Of a DNA stretch of 64,000 bases, positions 52,142 to 63,273 are shown in pieces. The notes beneath the pieces were generated by a model. The model ran no database searches. It was given only the letters and a program-made list of their open reading frames with translations, and had not been told where the DNA came from. The stretch lies in the NCBI GenBank assembly GCA_000750105.3, contig JPHH03000103.1:1-64000 (forward strand), read 5' to 3'. The first letter of the stretch is position 1, and each line of letters opens with the position of its first letter. This DNA comes from Tolypocladium sp. Sup5 PDA-1. Its lineage: Eukaryota; Ascomycota; Sordariomycetes; Hypocreales; Ophiocordycipitaceae. The position numbers and the translations under genes are program-made.

Positions 52142-52417
52142 CCTAGCTAGCCCCGGGTTGGCCCGGCCGGCGATAGTAGGTACCTAATCTTACTGCTATA
52201 TTATGTGGTTGAGTAAGTAGCATCCATCTGTGATTACGTTCTGTAGGGTAGGGACCAGGCAGGACAGGTCATTCATTGATGGCACTTCGGGTAACTACAG
52301 CATAGTATATATCAACTTAACCAAATCATGTCAACTTTCAAATCACTGGAATTGATTTGATTGAACGTAAGACTGGGCTGATTTGATTGATTTGATTGGG
52401 ATGATTGATTGATTGAG

Positions 52418-52437
52418 TTGATCTGTGATGAGCGCTG
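52418..52437 (-). repeat. hAT right terminal inverted repeat
   Basis: Reads CAGCGCTCATCACAGATCAA from the outside in; pairs with 49304-49323. Confidence 0.7.
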
Positions 52438-52444
52438 CAGATGC

Positions 52445-52949
52445 AGAACCCAAGGCGGAGAACTCGACACACAGCTACGATCAGTGCCTGTTGAAATGCA
52501 GATAAAACAACCGCTTTCTTCTGCGTCTAATGCTGGGGAGTTTGACGAACCGCCACGAATGACAAACTTGACTTGCTCGATTCCTTCAGCACCAGCCGAT
52601 TGCGAACTGACACACCTTCCACAACACGTCTTGACGCGAGTCAAGCATCTGCAAGGGGTTTTAGAAGACCCAAACGGCAAGCTCGGCGTACTTACCGACT
52701 ACGCTCAGACGTTGGAGGAAGTATCCCAGGCATCTCTGTCACAGGAGCCTTCGATTTCATCGATGCTCCTTGCTCTAACTTGGTGCATCATATATTTGCA
52801 ACAGGCAACAAAGTTCCAGAGTTCCGGAGGGATATGTGACAAAGCTTTAGCGGATCAGAAGGACGATTTGGCTGACTGCTGGGATACCCTCCAACACATG
52901 TTGCGTCTCTCAACCATGGCGTTGAGGGGCAACTCGAGGTAACTTCTTG
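52445..52949 (+). other. open stretch of unknown origin between hAT and Copia remnant
   Basis: A plus frame continues from inside the hAT end to 52942 (HVLTRVKHLQGVLEDPNGKL; SSMLLALTWCIIYLQQATKF). It is protein-like and helical but not recognised; its original start would have been cut by the hAT insertion. Confidence 0.35.
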
Positions 52950-53660
52950 CCACATATCTGTCTGGAACCACGAACCAACACCGGGTCAAGCCCAAGCAGA
53001 CGCCACTGACATACAACAATTGCAGGGCGATAGCCTTAGCAAGTTCCAGATCCTTGAGGCGCGGCATCGCACCCAACTTCAGACCTACAAGGACAAGACC
53101 AAGGCTTTGGCAACTCTACAAGAATACATCGTCAAAACCGCTGGCAAGTACTACGATATCATTGCCAAGGAAGATGATGTAGCAAGAGAACTCACGATCC
53201 TGAAGAACCGCGTCAGCCCAACTCACTGGGCTCGGGAGAGTGAAGTTACGGATCGATACTACGCTACACTCAAGGCAGTCAGCCGGACAAAGGTCGAGGA
53301 GTGGATCTCGAAATCGCAAGTCGCATTGAACGAAGCCAAGAATCTTGATCTGCCTGATGTGAAAGACCTGCGACCGACTCAACATTTCCTCAAGGCGGTA
53401 AATGCGATCGACCCGACATTCTCGAAGGTCTGGATCAATCAGATGGAAGCAAATGCCCTGTCCCATGAGGATGACGAGTGGCAAAAGACGTTCCCTGATG
53501 GAATCAAGATCAGTGAGATTTTCGAGCGGTCATATCGATCAACTACTCAAAGCTCGAACACCAATGGTGCATTCGCCACCTTCTAAGGCGAAGGGGAACC
53601 TGATGCATCCGGCTCAGCCCGAGCATCCAAACCCAACAGCAGTGTTGCTAATAATATGGC
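52950..53660 (+). mobile_element. Ty1/Copia Gag remnant
   Basis: Gag is the capsid protein of LTR retrotransposons. The frame through 53020-53586 has the fungal Copia Gag order: KFQILEARHRTQLQTYKDKT, LQEYIVKTAGKYYDIIAKED, RELTILKNRVSPTHWARESE, KVEEWISKSQVALNEAKNLD, QHFLKAVNAIDPTFSKVWIN and GAFATF. The stop after GAFATF is TAA, where the family usually continues FQG; reading past it gives GEGEPDASGSARASKPN up to about 53650. No protease, integrase or LTR is visible. Confidence 0.72.
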
Positions 53661-53664
53661 AATA

Positions 53665-53860
53665 AAACAATATATTGCAATACATACGATAACGTTATAA
53701 TAAGGAGGTCTTTCATATTGTACCAATACAATATGAACATCTCTGACGTTGTGCCCATAGAATATGGAGGTTAGTCATATTGTCACAATATGATATAGGA
53801 GTGTCCGTATTGTGACAATACAATATCGGGATGTCCATATTACCAGTATTATATTGTTTG
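53665..53860. repeat. AT-rich block of short hairpin repeats
   Basis: Three nearby palindromes built from ATATTGT/ACAATAT: TCATATTGT-ACCA-ATACAATATGA (about 53714-53737), TCATATTGT-C-ACAATATGA (about 53772-53790) and GTATTGT-G-ACAATAC (about 53808-53822). Further single ATATTG units flank them. Confidence 0.6.
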
Positions 53861-53949
53861 GTCGACTTTTGGCGAAACTTTGCATGTTTGTTGACAATTT
53901 GTCCGACTGATATGCGAGGACGCGTGGCAAAAACGCGTTGACGGCGGCA

Positions 53950-54209
53950 CCGAACCAAGCTAGTCGACAAGTGCGCTGACATAGAGTCGAAGGATAGCCA
54001 AGGGCAGACGCCGCTATCTTGGGCCGCCGCGAACGGGCGCGAAGCTGTTTTGCAGCAGCTGCTCGAGACCGGTATAGTTGATATCGACGCCAAGGACAAT
54101 AACGGCCGGACGCCGCTATTGCGGGCCGCCGTGAACGGGCACGAGGCTGTCGTCCAGCAGCTGCTCGAGACCGGCAAAGTCGAGTCATTAAGAAAGGTAG
54201 GTGTCTGAA
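53950..54209 (+). pseudogene. ankyrin-repeat fragment
   Basis: Two and a half ankyrin units in one frame: DIESKDSQGQTPLSWAAANG, REAVLQQLLETGIVDIDAKD, NNGRTPLLRAAVNGHEAVVQ, then a stop after LRKVGV at 54207-54209. The near-identical TPLLxAAxNGxEAVxQQLLETG units are typical of the tail of fungal NACHT-ankyrin proteins. No start or upstream domain is present. The minus strand reads as Ala/Arg-rich shadow sequence. Confidence 0.75.
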
Positions 54210-54339
54210 AACATACCCGGCTGCTGTCCACAATATCTTCTGAAATCTGCCATGAATACCGCCTACTTATTATTACGAGCTAGCTGGGTCGAATAGGTAG
54301 CCAAAATGTCACGGTTCCTCAATCGCGATAGAGTCCACA
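54210..54339. other. short gap
   Basis: No feature seen. Confidence 0.3.
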
Positions 54340-54600
54340 TTGCCTCAGAAGCGAGACAAGACAGCCGATAACTTTACAAGGGCAACGCGCCGCCTAATGG
54401 AAAGATGTGATCAAATAAGCCACCGGTATAGCGCTGATGTTTATCTACTCGTGCGTCGGAAACACCGGCACTTCGATTACAACTCTGCTGATGACCCCTC
54501 GTTCCCGACTCCTATCGTCCAGCTAGTTTGTCTGCTCATTCTCCTGACGCCGCATATTGCTGACACCGCCCTAGGAGAAAGCCTATCCGCTAGCTATTAG
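54340..54600 (+). CDS. small MADS/SRF-like fungal protein, uncertain
   Basis: An 86-codon frame, MPQKRDKTADNFTRATRRLM, then DQISHRYSADVYLLVRRKHR and a Ser/Pro-rich end. The spacing of a basic N-terminal helix followed by a hydrophobic strand with Arg-Arg/His recalls the degenerate MADS/SRF-like small proteins seen in many ascomycetes. The last 25 residues are hydrophobic and may be out of frame after an unrecognised intron. Function unknown. Confidence 0.4.
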   Translation: MPQKRDKTADNFTRATRRLMERCDQISHRYSADVYLLVRRKHRHFDYNSADDPSFPTPIVQLVCLLILLTPHIADTALGESLSASY

Positions 54601-54940
54601 ACGAACGCTAGCGTATTTTCAAGGTCAGGATAGCGTACAAGACATCTGAGCGAGTACCTATGAGTAGTACGAGGGGAGCGCGAACCGGTCGCGGTCCGCT
54701 GTAGGAGCCTTGAGGAACGAAGATGGCATGGGCAGACCGTACGCTGCAGCAAGAAAGGCTTCCTTCACTCCGTTCCTCAAGGTAGATGTTCCTCAAGACA
54801 TTCCGGTGCCTATTCGGTCATCGTGAACAAATAACTTCGTCATCCTAAGAGACATATATTGCAAAATAGTTCACCGATGATATATAGTGGCTTAATCGTG
54901 TCCGCGCGGTCATAACTTGTGGCATCTACTGATGCACAAA

Positions 54941-56060
54941 TCACAAATCACCAAATACGTGGGCCTTCTGGCTGAAAGCCGCGCGCGAACGCCCTTGCTT
55001 TCCAAGCTAGCAACGGGCGACGAAAAATTCACGCTGACAGACAATATCGTCGAGCGACGTTTCATAGAGTTCCCAGTCGAATCGGCGGACGATGGTGGCG
55101 ACGGCGAGATACATCTCGGCATACGCGAGGCTGCATGGGACGCTTAGCTGTGCGATATTCAACGGCCTCGTATACGGAATAGATGCCGCAAACTTACTTC
55201 ATGCCGAGGCACTGCCGGCTGCCTTTCCCGAAGCTGACGAGATATCGGTCGAGCTTCTTGTCTTTCGCGGCCGGATCCAACCACCTTTCTGGCTTGAAGA
55301 TACTGGGGTCCGAGAAGATGGACGGGTGCATGAGAACAAGGTACGGGGCTTCAGACACTGGCGCCTGCAAGTGCGTTAGTTTGACTTGGTGTATCAAGCC
55401 CGCCGATTCTTGTGATGCATGGCATACCAGCGGGAATGATGTGTTCCTTGTATCGAATTTCCTCGTGAGCCACGCGCGAACGGGCGCACGTAGGACAGAA
55501 AAACTCACCAGGTATGGCAGTTGCTGTAATTCGGTCCACGACAGCCTGGCAAAAGTATCTGGAACGGCGTCATCCGCGTAGCACTACGAGAGTCTCCGGT
55601 CTGTATCTCAGGTAAAATAAAGGCCGCGAAGGGTATGGGCGATTTCTCGGAGCCGGCGAGGTTGGTCCACCACATGTACTTGTCGAGTCTCTTGGTGGGC
55701 ACGTACAGCTCGTCGTAGAAGTCGGGGTCGATGATGTGCACCCCGTACGGGTTGATTTGGACGCACTGACCTGGCAAACGGCGCGAAGAAGATCAACCAT
55801 TGAGCCCAGAATACTGCAGAAAAGTGCACCGTGAGGAGGTGTTGAGAAGAGTACCATATTTCCGGTGCACCTCCTCGATGCGCCAGATGAAAGTACCACG
55901 AAGTACGACGTCGAAGTAGAATTCATTCCACAGCGACAGCGCCGCCCATTGGGGTCGGGGATGTTGGCCAAAGGGCCGAAATAGAGTCTCCAGATGGTGT
56001 TGACGACGACATAGGCGACCAGGCCATGACTGCCGAGGATTTGCGGTGCTCTTGCTTGCC
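54941..56060 (-). pseudogene. cytochrome P450 monooxygenase lacking its central region
   Basis: P450s are haem monooxygenases of the ER membrane. Reading leftward: HGLVAYVVVNTIWRLYFGPL (N-terminal anchor and proline-rich hinge), FIWRIEEVHRKYG, then after an in-phase intron VQINPYGVHIIDPDFYDELY and KRLDKYMWWTNLAGSEKS. The next 200 or so residues, including the I-helix oxygen-binding motif and the K-helix ExxR, are missing. Sequence resumes with EEIRYKEHIIPAG, an intron, LVLMHPSIFSDPSIFKPERW, the haem loop VSFGKGSRQCLGM, another correct intron, and NLAYAEMYLAVATIVRRFD. Remaining exon borders are in phase. The N-terminal half has a frame change near 55950. Confidence 0.85.
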
Positions 56061-58279
56061 TTGCCTGCGTAGGACACGCCCGGACCCGAGGCCATGGTTT
56101 CGGGATGCCAGTGACGGGTGGGGGCCGTTGTCGTTGAGAGAAAGGCGCGCCAGGGGAGAGCGCTGCGCCTGCCGTTGCGGGCCTGGTGCGCCGCCCCAGG
56201 GCAGGTGGATACGAGGCGCCGGAAGGATGGCCATCGGATCTCGGCCGATGCGGGGCTCCACTTCGGGCCGCCCGCGGGAAGCGACGACGACAAGCAAAGC
56301 AAGCGAGATTGGGGGGCAAAAGTAGCGCCATGCCTTGTTCCCAGACTCTCAATTATGAACCACAGAGACCTTCCCCCATAATACCGTTCAACCCCAAGGT
56401 CAGAAGCCCCAAATGTCTTCGAATGATGTCAACTAACAAACGCGGCATTTACTTTCGACACTTTACACCGGGAGTCTAAGATCACATTTAAGAACGAGGG
56501 GGAGGTCCAAATGGTGCTATTCAAGGAGAGGGATGCGATCTAGAACATCCGCACCGATCGCACGAATTCAATTTACCCGTCGACGCCGAGTCGAGCACGA
56601 TTTAGTGCGAAATGGCGATACAAGACTCTTGCGTGGACGGGCTTGAGCCAAGTAGGGCGCTGCCTATGACAGCGCCATCGTTTGCGGCGAAGCTGGGTGC
56701 ACCAAGGTAGTTCGACTGCTGCTCAATCTTGCTTCGAATTATTGGGTGCCGCTCTGGTATGTTGCACATACCCGGGCTTGGAGGGATGTATTAGCCGTTG
56801 CTCGCACTATGCGCCGGGACAAAAGGGCGGGCAACCAGTGCCGCCAAGTTTGAGGACCTCAGCTCGGGAGTCTTCGTATTCTTTGGGAGCCTGAAGGCTG
56901 ACAAACAGAATCCGACCTGCAGCTGGAAGCTCAACGTACAGCGCCTCAGCGCACAACATCTCCGCATCTCGGCGGCAGGATCTCGGCGCAACCGTTGTAT
57001 TGACGGTCGCATACCCCGCACGACACGACGTTGCGGTCATGAGACTGACGTTCGCAGTCATCTACGGATTACTTGGCCATGATTTGTTGGGTTGCTTGCG
57101 CCGACAGCCCGACCCGATGTCAGTTCGTCACTGTGCCGTGTCCCGAGCGTGGTTGATTGGTAAATATTATGCACGGGCTGCATGCGGGATGTCGTTTACC
57201 CCGCGTTGGGCTTGCCGGTCAGGCATACACATACGACAAGCTCTGCTTACAGACTATTACATGAAGTTTGTGATGTCCGACTGCCCTAAATCGGGATTGG
57301 CTGCATGGTCTCTCTGTCTCAAGATATATGCGGGCCCTTCTTGATGCGGATAGATATCGGTAGCTGAGTTGAAACATTGAAACACGCGGGGTAGGTGACC
57401 GATGTAGACGTGCCCATGGGCCATCAATGCCACACGAACGAACAGGGTCCAGATCCGAGCATCCGAGCCCACTCAGCCCGGCCCACTCAGCCTGGGACGC
57501 AGCTCGTGATGTAGATACGTCATTGCGGTATTCTTTTTATCGCATTCACTGGGTACAAGCCGAGTAGCACTGCTTAGTCCCCGATAATTCTAGACTCGCA
57601 AAAGTTGACTGGGGTTGATGCTTTGGATACTACCTGCGCCTCAACCAATATGGACCTCATAACGGTCCAAGATGAGTATATTGGAAACCAGCTAGGAGAC
57701 TACTACAAGCATTTTAGGGCTAAGTAATAAAGCAAATTAAAGTAGGCGAAAGGGGCGGCCTCGGAAGCTGAAAATCTTTGGAGCTTGTGTGGTCGAGAGT
57801 GAAAACAACGCCGCGTCACCCCAGCCCGTTCCGCCCTGAAGACGCCCTGCAGGTCTACCCATCACCTGCGTTAAGCCTGCAGAGTCGCAATATCTTACGA
57901 ACACTATTGCTGGAGCTCCAAAAAAGGTTGTAATTCTCGAAATAGTCCCACAGTTCAGCTTGAAAGTTTGCGGGGGTTCTTCCTATTGCCGTAAGCGATG
58001 TGTCTGAGTGTAATCTTATCCTGCACCTCGTTGACGCACCTGGTCGGCCATGATAGCCTACCGCGTGATCATTGTGACGGTGGCTGGCTGAAAGCCAATT
58101 TATTAGATGCTGGTGATTTATCGCTTGCCATTTCTACCAGAGTAGTCTGGAATTGTTTTGCGAGGTCCTTCATAGGAGATAAAAGGAGCCAAGGGAACTG
58201 TACTGAACCCCCACTTCCAACAGTCCTCTTTACTTCAGGCACGCTTGTATCCATTTCTCTGAATCTCATCACAATCATC
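56061..58279. other. long gap with no supported gene
   Basis: Open frames at 56026-56479 and 56798-57344 lack family signal. 57480-58279 is presumably the 5' region of the Cys-rich secreted protein gene. Confidence 0.45.
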
Positions 58280-59365
58280 ATGAAGAGCATCCAACTCAGC
58301 TTTGTCGCTCTGCTTCTTCAGGCGTCTTCCCTCGATGCCAAAGTGTACAGGAAGAATGTCCTGACATTTGACATCGGCCCGGACGCAAAGATCAACGGCA
58401 ACACGATCGAATACTCTGACCCTGACTGCGAACCGGATCTCCATTGCGTGACAACAAAAACTTGCGCTGCAGCAGGAACGGTTCCAACTCTGAGTGCGGA
58501 CAAGAAGTATTTTGCCTGCTGTATGGCAGGACAGAACCTTCTCGGCAGCCCTGACACCGCATTCGACTGCTGCGCCCCAGGCCATGATCTCGTTGGTTCT
58601 GCGGACACAGGATATCACTGCTGTCCGACGGGATACACCTTTGACGGCAAGATATGCAAGCCAGTGTGCAAAAATGGAAAGGTGCTGGTGGATGGCCAGT
58701 GTGTCTGTCCCGACGGCACCGTTGACGCCGGCGATGGAACCTGTAAGCCCAAGCCTGCTTGCAGCTCAGGGTTACAATCTGGTAAGTAATTGCAAATCAT
58801 ATTGTACACGAATATCCTCGACCAACCATCTGTCGTTCCAGGCAAATGTTATACTTTCACCGCTGAAAATGGCAACCGACTTGGTCTCCAAAACGACGGA
58901 GTCTACTACGCGGCCCCAGACAGCATGGTACATCGATATGGAAAATTCGAACTCTGTGTGGACGAGAAATGTACCCCAGGTCAAGCGGTGAATCCCTCCG
59001 GCAAGGTCTATATCAAGGACCTGTACGGCGATGTCGCAACAGGTGCTAACGCCGGCCAATGGCTGAACAACGCCAAGGATGGCACTCATATCGGCCGCAC
59101 TCCCACTTTTGCAAATGCTGGGCAGTTCTCCTTCAGCAAGTGGCCATGCGGTAAATACTGTCTTGGAGGATTCCAATGGGGCGTTGGACCAGCCTGCCCG
59201 GCAGAAATCCCTGCCATGACCTTCTACTCACAGGATCCGCAGATGTGCGTGGCATTCACTCTTACGGAGGTCCCTTGCGATATTAAGGCGGCTGTGAACA
59301 ACTGCATTTGGACCAGTGGCGACCAGTGCTGCAATAGGGTTGATTGCTCTGGCAAGATGAATTGA
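58280..59365 (+). CDS. large cysteine-rich secreted protein (two exons)
   Basis: Exons 58280-58781 and 58842-59365 join in phase (60-nt intron, GTAAGT donor) to 341 residues. Signal peptide MKSIQLSFVALLLQASSLDA. The first half is EGF-like with many cysteines: FACCMAGQNLLGSPDTAFDC, then CCAPGHDLVGSADTGYHCC, CCPTGYTFDGKICKPVC and GQCVCPDGTVDAGDGTCKPK. The second half is a globular domain (CYTFTAENGNRLGLQNDG; FCSGKWPCGKYCLGGFQWG-like segment) with further cysteines (CNNCIWTSGDQCCN-like end). I know similar secreted proteins in filamentous fungi but no assigned function. The upstream in-frame ATG at 57998 would bury the signal peptide, so 58280 is preferred. Confidence 0.82.
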
Positions 59366-59927
59366 GAAAGGGGATGGCATGTAATGAGGAATCTACAGGC
59401 TCCATGACGGACCGTTGATCAACACCAAACGTTACAGCGGAGAGGCTATGTGGAGCGTGCTATGGACTATTCTTGTTTGCTATGGGGTTTAAGCTCTGCC
59501 AAATATTAACGGGTTTCTGTCCTTACAGACTATAACTTGGAGCGCTGGCCTTGCGTGGAACGTGAACGGTGACAATATTAAGGCATCATCTCTCCCACTG
59601 GGCACAATTGGTGCGTCTTTGATCAACTCAACAGCTTCCGTTTTTCTTGGCACGTCAAGCTTCTTGCTGTAGTGTTGTCCAAGAACCTCCTGAAGGTGGC
59701 AACGTGCATAATAATCCAGAATGCCTCGAGATCACCAGTAGGCGGCCAAGTGCTGGGATGGTCCAGCCACCTTGGACTCTGCCAACCTGTTGAATTTAGG
59801 GTTTCCCGCTTCCACACTTCACTTATATGCTATGGCCCTCAACTTGCTTGAGAAGACGAGAGGCAAACGAGTCGCACCAACGGCAGTGATGATCCCTTTC
59901 AGTTGGATCATGATATCCAAAGCAGAC
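59366..59927. other. convergent gap with no supported gene
   Basis: 3' flanks of the Cys-rich gene and the F-box-like gene. A short minus frame at 59623-59817 is unrecognised. Confidence 0.45.
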
Positions 59928-61099
59928 TTAGATTACCTCTAAAGCTAAGGCCTCCTCTAGGATCAACGTCTCTATAGTCTCAGGATCGAATTCATAAGGC
60001 ATACGAAGCAAGTACTCCAAATGCGACTGAGCCACTGTGTGAATTATGTCATCCCAACGGTCGTCATCCCAAAATGCAGTTCCCCAAAAGCCGAAATGTT
60101 CCCCTAGGATCGCCAACTCAGGCTGCAAGGCGATAGTCCAAAACGGAGCGTTGTCGAATAGCTCTGTGTGCCTTTCCTCAAGCTTCCTCCAAGTTCTGAA
60201 ACCAAGCTCATCATCATGACCGAAGGGCTTGTATTCATTGTAATGTTGCGGCCACGTGCGGCTTTTGACGGTCCTCATTGCCTGGGTAACGACAATCTCA
60301 AAAGCGTAGCCCCGCTCCTCGAATGCCTGATTTTCAGAGAGGGCTGCAAAGTAGCCTGAGCTCAAGGAGGCTGCAACACAAAGAACCTGGTGAACTGAGT
60401 TGAGACCAGAGCCGAAAAATGCCCGTATGACTTCCGAACTTATGGTTTCGCCCGGCCCTTTTGCCAAGATGTCAGCGGAAGCAGAGTGGGAAACCAGAAC
60501 CACGTACTTTCTCTCAACATTTTAACAAGAGCCCGCCGAAAGAAGCCCTGAATCGCCACAATCTGGTACAGTTCCCATGGAGCTAGTAGAGATTTAAGAA
60601 GACACTCCTGAAACCCATCTAGGAAGGGCTCTATTTGGGCGGTGTTCCACTCGTGATCGGCCCGTAAGCTCCCACACGCCGCGGCCAAGAAGTTAAAGAG
60701 GTATATGGCCCGTTGCACTCGGACTCGCTCGGAAAATGACGGGTTGCGAAAACGAACAGAGTCATATAGAGGGAATACCTCTGTGACATTAGACTTATCC
60801 CCTAATAGTAGGCTGCATAGGTCCCCGACATTTTTATGCAGGCAGGAGATGGCTGTTGCGGCCGCCGGTGAGAGCAAGATTTGTTCCGCAGCATCTCGAT
60901 AGCCCTTGATCACGTTGAAATAGCTCGCAAAATGGCCATTGTTCAGGAGATGACCGCCAATGACACTTCTTCCGCTCGTGACAAAGTGATTAACAATAGC
61001 GTGGGCATAAATCTCGTGGTTGAGTTCATTCTTGAGCACTGCAGTTGTTATCGAGTTTTTGTACGCCGCATAGGTCTTATATAGAGTACTATGAGCCAT
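59928..61099 (-). CDS. F-box-like fungal protein of unknown target
   Basis: Exons 61099-60508 and 60457-59928 join in phase (50-nt intron, GTACGT donor, CTGAC branch) to 373 residues from the first ATG (MAHSTLYKTYAAYKNSITTA). Immediately upstream the same frame reads TFLCLPAEIRLRCLTLLPDI and DSLRNAA, an F-box start, without an ATG. The true start is therefore probably in a further upstream exon beyond about 61200, or the gene has lost it. The body is helical (FNVIKGYRDAAEQILLSPAA; EWNTAQIEPFLDGFQECLLK; EDDDRWDD-type acidic loop near the end). A role as an SCF ubiquitin-ligase adaptor is inferred from the F-box only. Confidence 0.7.
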
Positions 61100-61199
61100 T
61101 GCCGCGTTTCTTAAGGAGTCGATATCTGGTAGAAGTGTGAGGCAGCGCAGCCGAATCTCGGCGGGAAGACACAGAAAGGTGGTGGATGGATCATATCCA

Positions 61200-61829
61200 C
61201 AAGTTTGCTCTGGTGAATTGCTCTCTGCCTGGCATTCAGGTTAACCTGTGCTACATCGCTCTCCTCGCATCCCCGTCGCTGATTTCTGGGGACTTTTTTG
61301 CAGTGCTATGGCCATTGGCATTCCGCCAGCACTGCAGATGCAATGCACCTTTTAATCGGTGGTAGCCACTTTCTACAATAGACGTTAATGTTTCTAGTAG
61401 CTTCGAGTGTACTTTAGAGCGATAATGTTACTCGTAATAGGGTAGGCTATCCAGGATACCCGGAATAGTAGTCAGGTCGATAGATAAATTGTCGAGGCGG
61501 GACGAACACACCCTAAGCCACGAAGGCAGAGGGGTTGAATTAGATAGGCAGGGCCTGATTTGAAAAGAAGGGCAAGACGTGATATATATATGTGTGTGCA
61601 AGAGAGGAAAAAAACGCGCTGCCCGAAAATGCTCCTTTTCTCTTAAGGGCCCAGGTCCGCATAAGCCACCCCGAAAACTAGGGCTCGGGCTCAGCAGGGG
61701 TGTAGCTAAACTCAATATCCTCATCGCCGTTCTAAGTAATTAAGATAGACTTAAATATTATGCACGTCGCCTTATAAGGTAACTTAGTAAAGTATCTATA
61801 TTTCATTAGTATACAGCGTATAGATGTTA
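61200..61829. other. gap with no supported gene
   Basis: Stop-rich, partly AT-rich (61720-61830). It may contain the missing first exon of the F-box-like gene. Confidence 0.4.
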
Positions 61830-62440
61830 TAGATTCGGCCTGGAGCAGTTTGACGACGCGCGAGAAGAAAAGGACGAGCTCGAGAGGCGCAAGATTTATA
61901 GCGAGGGCTGCAAGGGGAGGGAGAAGCCAACCGGCGAGCTCTACCGCGAGCGACTACGAATGACCCCGTCAAGGAGCCCACACCAGAATCAGAACCAAGA
62001 ACCGTCATTCCAGACTACTCACCGCCGACAATAGACCAAACGGCACTCAACAGGCTCCTGGCGCAGATGATGAAGACCAAGCTGCGTGGCGCACCGAACG
62101 CCGCCAAACTAGAAGAAGAGTACAACTGCGCGGCAGCTGCGTTCGCCTCGCGCTCCACTGGCCCCGATGCCGTTGCCCTCAGCGTCATGTACAACTATCA
62201 GCTGGCAGGCTCCCGTGGGGAAGTCACGGCCGTCAACGCAAAGCGCGGACGGGAATGGACATGGTTAGTGAAGACCGGCGGACAAAGGGCCAGGCTAGTG
62301 GTGAGGGACTACGCCTGGCCGAGCGCCTCGCCACGGACTCCAAATGCGACGACGACCTCGAGTACATGGACGAAAACGCCGAGAAGGGAGGCGGGGTGCG
62401 TACGCGAAGCTGCGTGGGCAGACTCTAGCTCACGCAGGAA
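61830..62440 (+). pseudogene. CWF19: CWF19-like splicing/debranching-associated protein fragment
   Basis: Cwf19/Drn1 proteins act with the spliceosome and lariat debranching. The region reads KGREKPTGELYRERLR (about 61910-61950), then in another frame MMKTKLRGAPNAAKLEEEYN, DAVALSVMYNYQLAGSRGEV and NAKRGRE. In a third frame come LRLAERLATDSKCDDDLEYM and DENAEK, in the same order as in the family. At least two frame changes, no start, and the C-terminal CwfJ domains (Cys/His core) are absent. Confidence 0.75.
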
Positions 62441-62700
62441 GAAACGATGGCGATGGACAATTCCTTGCTAAGAACTATCCATAAATAAATGATGATTTGG
62501 AAATAAATTCATGTACGGATGATTTCTGTTGTGCCGTATACGGCTCACAGCGTTAGCTCAAAGCCACGTGTCGGCTGTCCGATCTGCGGCCTGGTTCCTC
62601 CAGGCAAATCCGTCCATCGCCTTCATCACATGAATAACGCTCGGGAACACCACAGTAATGTTGAAGTCAACAACGGCATCTCGTTACCCTGGGTTGACTC
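62441..62700. other. junction region with no supported gene
   Basis: Lies between the CWF19 fragment and the truncated methyltransferase. The open frame here (from 62519) does not resemble the methyltransferase N-terminus. Confidence 0.35.
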
Positions 62701-62701
62701 A

Positions 62702-63273
62702 CAAATGTCTGACAAATCGAAATTTAGGCATCTCAAACCTGGTGGCTGGCTCGAGTTCCATTGTGTCACCAGTGTGCTTCAGTGTGATGACGGCACCGTC
62801 ACCAAGGACAGCTCCTTCCAGCAGTTCTCCGACATGTTGAGGACTGCCTGCGAGAATTTTGGCACACCTGCGGATGACCCAATGCTCTGGAAGCAGTGGT
62901 TCGAGAAGCGTGGCTTCGGTTCGGTAACTGAAAAGGTGTTCAGGATGCCTTGGAGCCCCTGGCCTCTGGATAAGCGCCTCAAGCTCATCGGCGTGTGGGA
63001 GCAGCACAATCTACTAAGCAACTTGGGAGGTATGTTGATGGGAATTTTTCAGAAAGGGCTTGATTGGACGGAGGAGGAAGTCACAGTCTTCTTGGCGTCG
63101 CTGAGAACAGATATACGAAACCGAGGCATGCATGCTTATTGGCCATTGTGAGTACCTCGTTTTGACTGTGTTTTGTGTGCAAGCACAGAGCTGGTGTTAG
63201 CAAAAAACTCATATCCATTAGCTGTACGGTATACGGCCAGAAGCCTCTAGCGAACACGGAGAGTTTAGGGTAG
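62702..63273 (+). pseudogene. LaeA-like SAM methyltransferase, N-terminally truncated
   Basis: These proteins carry a class I methyltransferase fold; LaeA itself regulates secondary metabolism. From about 62720 the frame reads FRHLKPGGWLEFHCVTSVLQ, SSFQQFSDMLRTACENFGTP, KRGFGSVTEKVFRMPWSPWP and EEVTVFLASLRTDIRNRGMH, the second half of the family. A GT..AG intron (63148-63221) joins AYWPF in phase to CTVYGQKPL and a TAG at 63271-63273, the typical end. The N-terminal half with the glycine-rich SAM-binding motif is missing; upstream sequence (62519-62700) is unrelated. Confidence 0.8.

Larger units (their letters stand above)
49304..52437 (-). mobile_element. complete hAT-superfamily DNA transposon
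   Basis: A 3.13-kb element encoding an intact hAT transposase and bounded by matching ends. The left end (49304-49323, CTGCGCTCATCATAAATCAA) and the inverted right end (52437-52418, CAGCGCTCATCACAGATCAA) agree at 16 of 20 positions. The right end has the CAGCG-type start common in hAT elements, while the left end has T for A at position 2. CAGATGC flanks both sides (49298-49304 and 52438-52444), compatible with the remains of an 8-bp target duplication. Both subterminal regions are packed with TTGATTTGATTGA-like motifs, probable transposase-binding sites. The right flank runs into a Copia Gag remnant. Confidence 0.82.

Noticed and set aside
53713..54233. Long minus-strand Arg/Ala-rich open frames
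   Set aside because: They are the reverse of the plus-strand ankyrin repeats and GC-rich codons; no family signal.
55793..56352. Long Pro/Arg-rich frames on both strands upstream of the P450
   Set aside because: They are open because of GC content; the only recognisable text is the P450 N-terminus in the minus strand.
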